Below are positions 33,658-35,256 of a stretch of 35,256 nt of DNA, one piece after another; the stretch's first letter is position 1, and the number at the start of each line of letters is the position of its first letter. The notes beneath the pieces are model-generated. The model was not told the origin of the DNA. It searched no databases and saw only the letters and a list, made by a program, of their open reading frames with translations. The stretch comes from Thaumarchaeota archaeon 13_1_40CM_4_38_7. GTDB taxonomy: Archaea > Thermoproteota > Nitrososphaeria > Nitrososphaerales > Nitrosopumilaceae. A program made the translations under genes and the position numbers. Location: contig MNFB01000023.1 of NCBI GenBank assembly GCA_001917995.1, forward strand, positions 1 through 35,256, written 5' to 3'.

Positions 33658-34921
33658 TCGCTACACCTGCACCAATTAATCTCCATCTTTCTGCCATTCT
33701 TCTACTTATTGCAACCTTGCTGTTCTCAAAGAGACACACAGGTCTTTTAAATTGAATCTCTACTGTCTTACCTCTCACGCTTGTAACCTTGGAAAGAAGA
33801 GGGGCAGTACCTATACTCAATCTTAGGGATTCGCCAGTTTGTACAGATGAAACCTTGATTTCGTCAGAAGCTCCCACTGCGGTATCAAATAGATTTACCT
33901 CAATTTTTGCATTGTAGGAATTTTCCGGTAGTGTTCCTGGTTCACCTATTACAGAACCAATTAGCGAATCGCTTCTTGTCATAGATGGATCTAATTTAGT
34001 TGCAATAGCTACTAATCCGCCAGGTTTTACCTCTTCTACAATTCCTGCACCTGTCCCAAGCGATGCTATCTCTGTGATAATAGATTCATATTTTCCTGTT
34101 TTTTCATTTGGTAGTCCTGGTTTTATCTCGATTTCATCCCCCTTCTCAAAAGTTCCTTGTATTACGCTTCCTCCAATGACACCGCCCTTCATGTCTTTAA
34201 TCTTCGTTCCAGGTTTGTTAACATCAAACGATCTTAACACATGCATGACAGTACTTTTAGATTCATCTCTTTGTGGAATCGGTATTGATGACTCAATTGC
34301 ACCTATTAGTGCGTCCATGTTTAATTTTGATTGAGCGGAAATTGGGATGATGGGAGCCTTTGCAGCATTTGTTCCTTTGACGAATTGTGCAATTTCTGAA
34401 TAATTTGTCATCGCATCTTCATAGGAAATAAGGTCTACTTTGTTTTGAACCAAGACTATTTCCTTTATTCCAAGTGTCTGCAGAGCAAGCAAGTGTTCTT
34501 TAGTTTGTGGCTGAGGAACCTTTTCGTTTGCCGCAATTACTAACATAGCACCGTCTATTAGTGCGGAACCAGAAAGCATATTGGCCATTAGACTTTCATG
34601 TCCAGGACTATCCACAAAGCTTACTACGCGCGATAATTCACTTTCTTTTCCACAGTTATTACACTTGGGTGTGACCGAATATCCTAGCGGGGGCTCACAG
34701 TTCTTACATTTATAGAATGCAGCGTCAGCGTAACCAACCCTAATAGTAATTCCTCGCTTGAGCTCTTCACTATGTGCACTGGTCCAAATTCCAGTTAAAG
34801 CTTGGATTAGAGTAGTTTTGCCGTGGTCTACATGACCTGCAGTTCCAATGTTAACACATGGTTGATAACCATATTTCTTTACATACCAATCAGGAAGTGT
34901 TTCTTTCCAGTGCACAGACAA
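33650..34921 (-). CDS. eif2g: Translation initiation factor aIF2 subunit gamma
   Basis: 423 residues. GTPase P-loop GTAGHVDHGKTTL (~26-38), DSPGH (G3), VQNKVD (G4), and a zinc-ribbon insert YKCKNCE ... KCNNCG typical of aIF2 gamma; the C-terminal half has two beta-barrel domains (RSFDVNKPGT, VAISRRMAERWRLIGAG at the end). It binds initiator Met-tRNA with GTP. Start TTG at 34921, or GTG two codons later (34915), which sits about 26 bases after TTAACATAT; both leave the conserved HWKETLPDWYVKKYGYQP. Upstream lies eS6, downstream the PIN gene, a common archaeal cluster. Confidence 0.95.
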   Translation of the reverse strand: MSVHWKETLPDWYVKKYGYQPCVNIGTAGHVDHGKTTLIQALTGIWTSAHSEELKRGITIRVGYADAAFYKCKNCEPPLGYSVTPKCNNCGKESELSRVVSFVDSPGHESLMANMLSGSALIDGAMLVIAANEKVPQPQTKEHLLALQTLGIKEIVLVQNKVDLISYEDAMTNYSEIAQFVKGTNAAKAPIIPISAQSKLNMDALIGAIESSIPIPQRDESKSTVMHVLRSFDVNKPGTKIKDMKGGVIGGSVIQGTFEKGDEIEIKPGLPNEKTGKYESIITEIASLGTGAGIVEEVKPGGLVAIATKLDPSMTRSDSLIGSVIGEPGTLPENSYNAKIEVNLFDTAVGASDEIKVSSVQTGESLRLSIGTAPLLSKVTSVRGKTVEIQFKRPVCLFENSKVAISRRMAERWRLIGAGVAIG

Positions 34922-34945
34922 GCTAAAGAAAGCGGATATGTTAAC

Positions 34946-35254
34946 TTATGCCTTTTTACTTTTTTCCGCGGTTTCTTTCTTTTCTTGTTCACTAGATTTT
35001 TCTTCTATTTTCAATTCGCCTTCGAAGAAACAATTTAGCTGATAAACATCTTCTGTGATTGTGTTTCCTCTGACAAGCTTACGAAAGCGCTGACCTTTTT
35101 CAGCATCTCGTAGTCCTACTCCCTTGGACAGTAGTATGTATCTTCTAGCTCCCCCGTGAATATCTGCTCTAAGAGAAACGCCAGATTTATCGCTGCCACC
35201 AGTTATCTTTAACTTGCCAGCTTCACCTATGAGAGAGGCATCTAGTTCATTGCC
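34946..35254 (-). CDS. rps6e: Ribosomal protein eS6, C-terminal part (5' end outside window)
   Basis: 103 visible codons of a gene entering from the right edge. Recognised by KITGGSDKSGVSLRADIHGG, then RRYILLSKGVGLR, KGQRFRKLVRGNTITEDV and YQLN, the core of eS6. The final ~20 residues are Lys/Glu-rich (EQEKKETAEKSKKA), an extension beyond the archaeal core. It is a small-subunit ribosomal protein. Gap of 24 bases to the aIF2 gamma start, so probably one transcript. Confidence 0.95.
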   Translation of the reverse strand, partial: GNELDASLIGEAGKLKITGGSDKSGVSLRADIHGGARRYILLSKGVGLRDAEKGQRFRKLVRGNTITEDVYQLNCFFEGELKIEEKSSEQEKKETAEKSKKA

Positions 35255-35256
35255 CA

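Noticed and set aside
1-35256. CRISPR arrays, insertion sequences, integrases or att sites
   Set aside because: I saw no regularly spaced repeats, transposase motifs or flanking inverted repeats; the region reads as stable core chromosome.

Overview
The window looks like a chromosomal segment of an ammonia-oxidising archaeon of the Nitrososphaerota (Thaumarchaeota), probably the Nitrosopumilus/Nitrosotenuis side. This is inferred from gene content: a giant S-layer protein of the type known from Nitrosopumilus, a cytochrome oxidase operon with a membrane-anchored cupredoxin, archaeal information-processing genes (RPA, RadB, LSm, aIF2 alpha and gamma, Nop10, eS6), a bacterial-type MetK, tRNA genes that appear to carry introns, and a cobalamin gene set. 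Genes are tightly packed, often share stop/start bases, frequently use TTG or GTG starts, and have TATA-like boxes about 25-29 bases before the start codon. That pattern fits leaderless transcription.

Layout. 1-1200: the 3' end of an agmatinase gene, overlapping a urease-gamma-like gene; a possible small membrane ORF; tRNA-Lys(CUU) with an intron. 1200-6230: an SRPBCC protein with a ribbon-helix-helix-like tail, a secreted membrane-anchored protein, and a leftward respiratory operon running CoxII N-part, CoxII C-part, CoxI, double cupredoxin, compact heme A synthase. 6360-11710: the 1752-residue S-layer precursor with its own promoter and T-rich terminator. 11710-14160: a gene-free upstream region, tRNA-Gln(UUG) with an apparent D-arm intron, a small membrane protein and a two-gene ABC exporter. 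14160-19060: RPA facing an Lhr-type helicase, a 41-residue membrane-protein gene overlapping the helicase start, and RadB. 19100-21915: LSm-MetK, an SDR-like oxidoreductase and a J-domain membrane protein. 21950-28800: cobalamin genes cbiD-cbiG-cbiX-cbiC facing cbiA, a geranylgeranyl-reductase-like gene, and a corrinoid adenosyltransferase gene. 28810-35256: aIF2 alpha-nop10, an oligosaccharyltransferase fused to a cyclophilin, a metallo-beta-lactamase-fold protein, a frameshifted PIN-domain gene, aIF2 gamma, and the 3' part of the eS6 gene.

How it fits together. The cox genes form the terminal oxidase with its blue-copper partner and a heme A maturation enzyme. The oligosaccharyltransferase (AglB/STT3) would glycosylate surface proteins such as the sequon-rich S-layer protein, and its fused cyclophilin would sit on the outer face of the membrane, where those proteins fold. 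The cobalamin block covers several steps of the early-cobalt (anaerobic-type) corrin pathway plus adenosylation. The agmatinase/urease-gamma pair links urea release to a urease-like protein of unknown role.

Best second looks: the STT3-cyclophilin fusion; cytochrome oxidase subunit II divided by one in-frame TAG immediately followed by ATG; the apparent D-arm intron of tRNA-Gln; the orphan urease-gamma-like gene; the PIN gene broken at an A9 run; and the 41-residue gene overlapping the helicase start.
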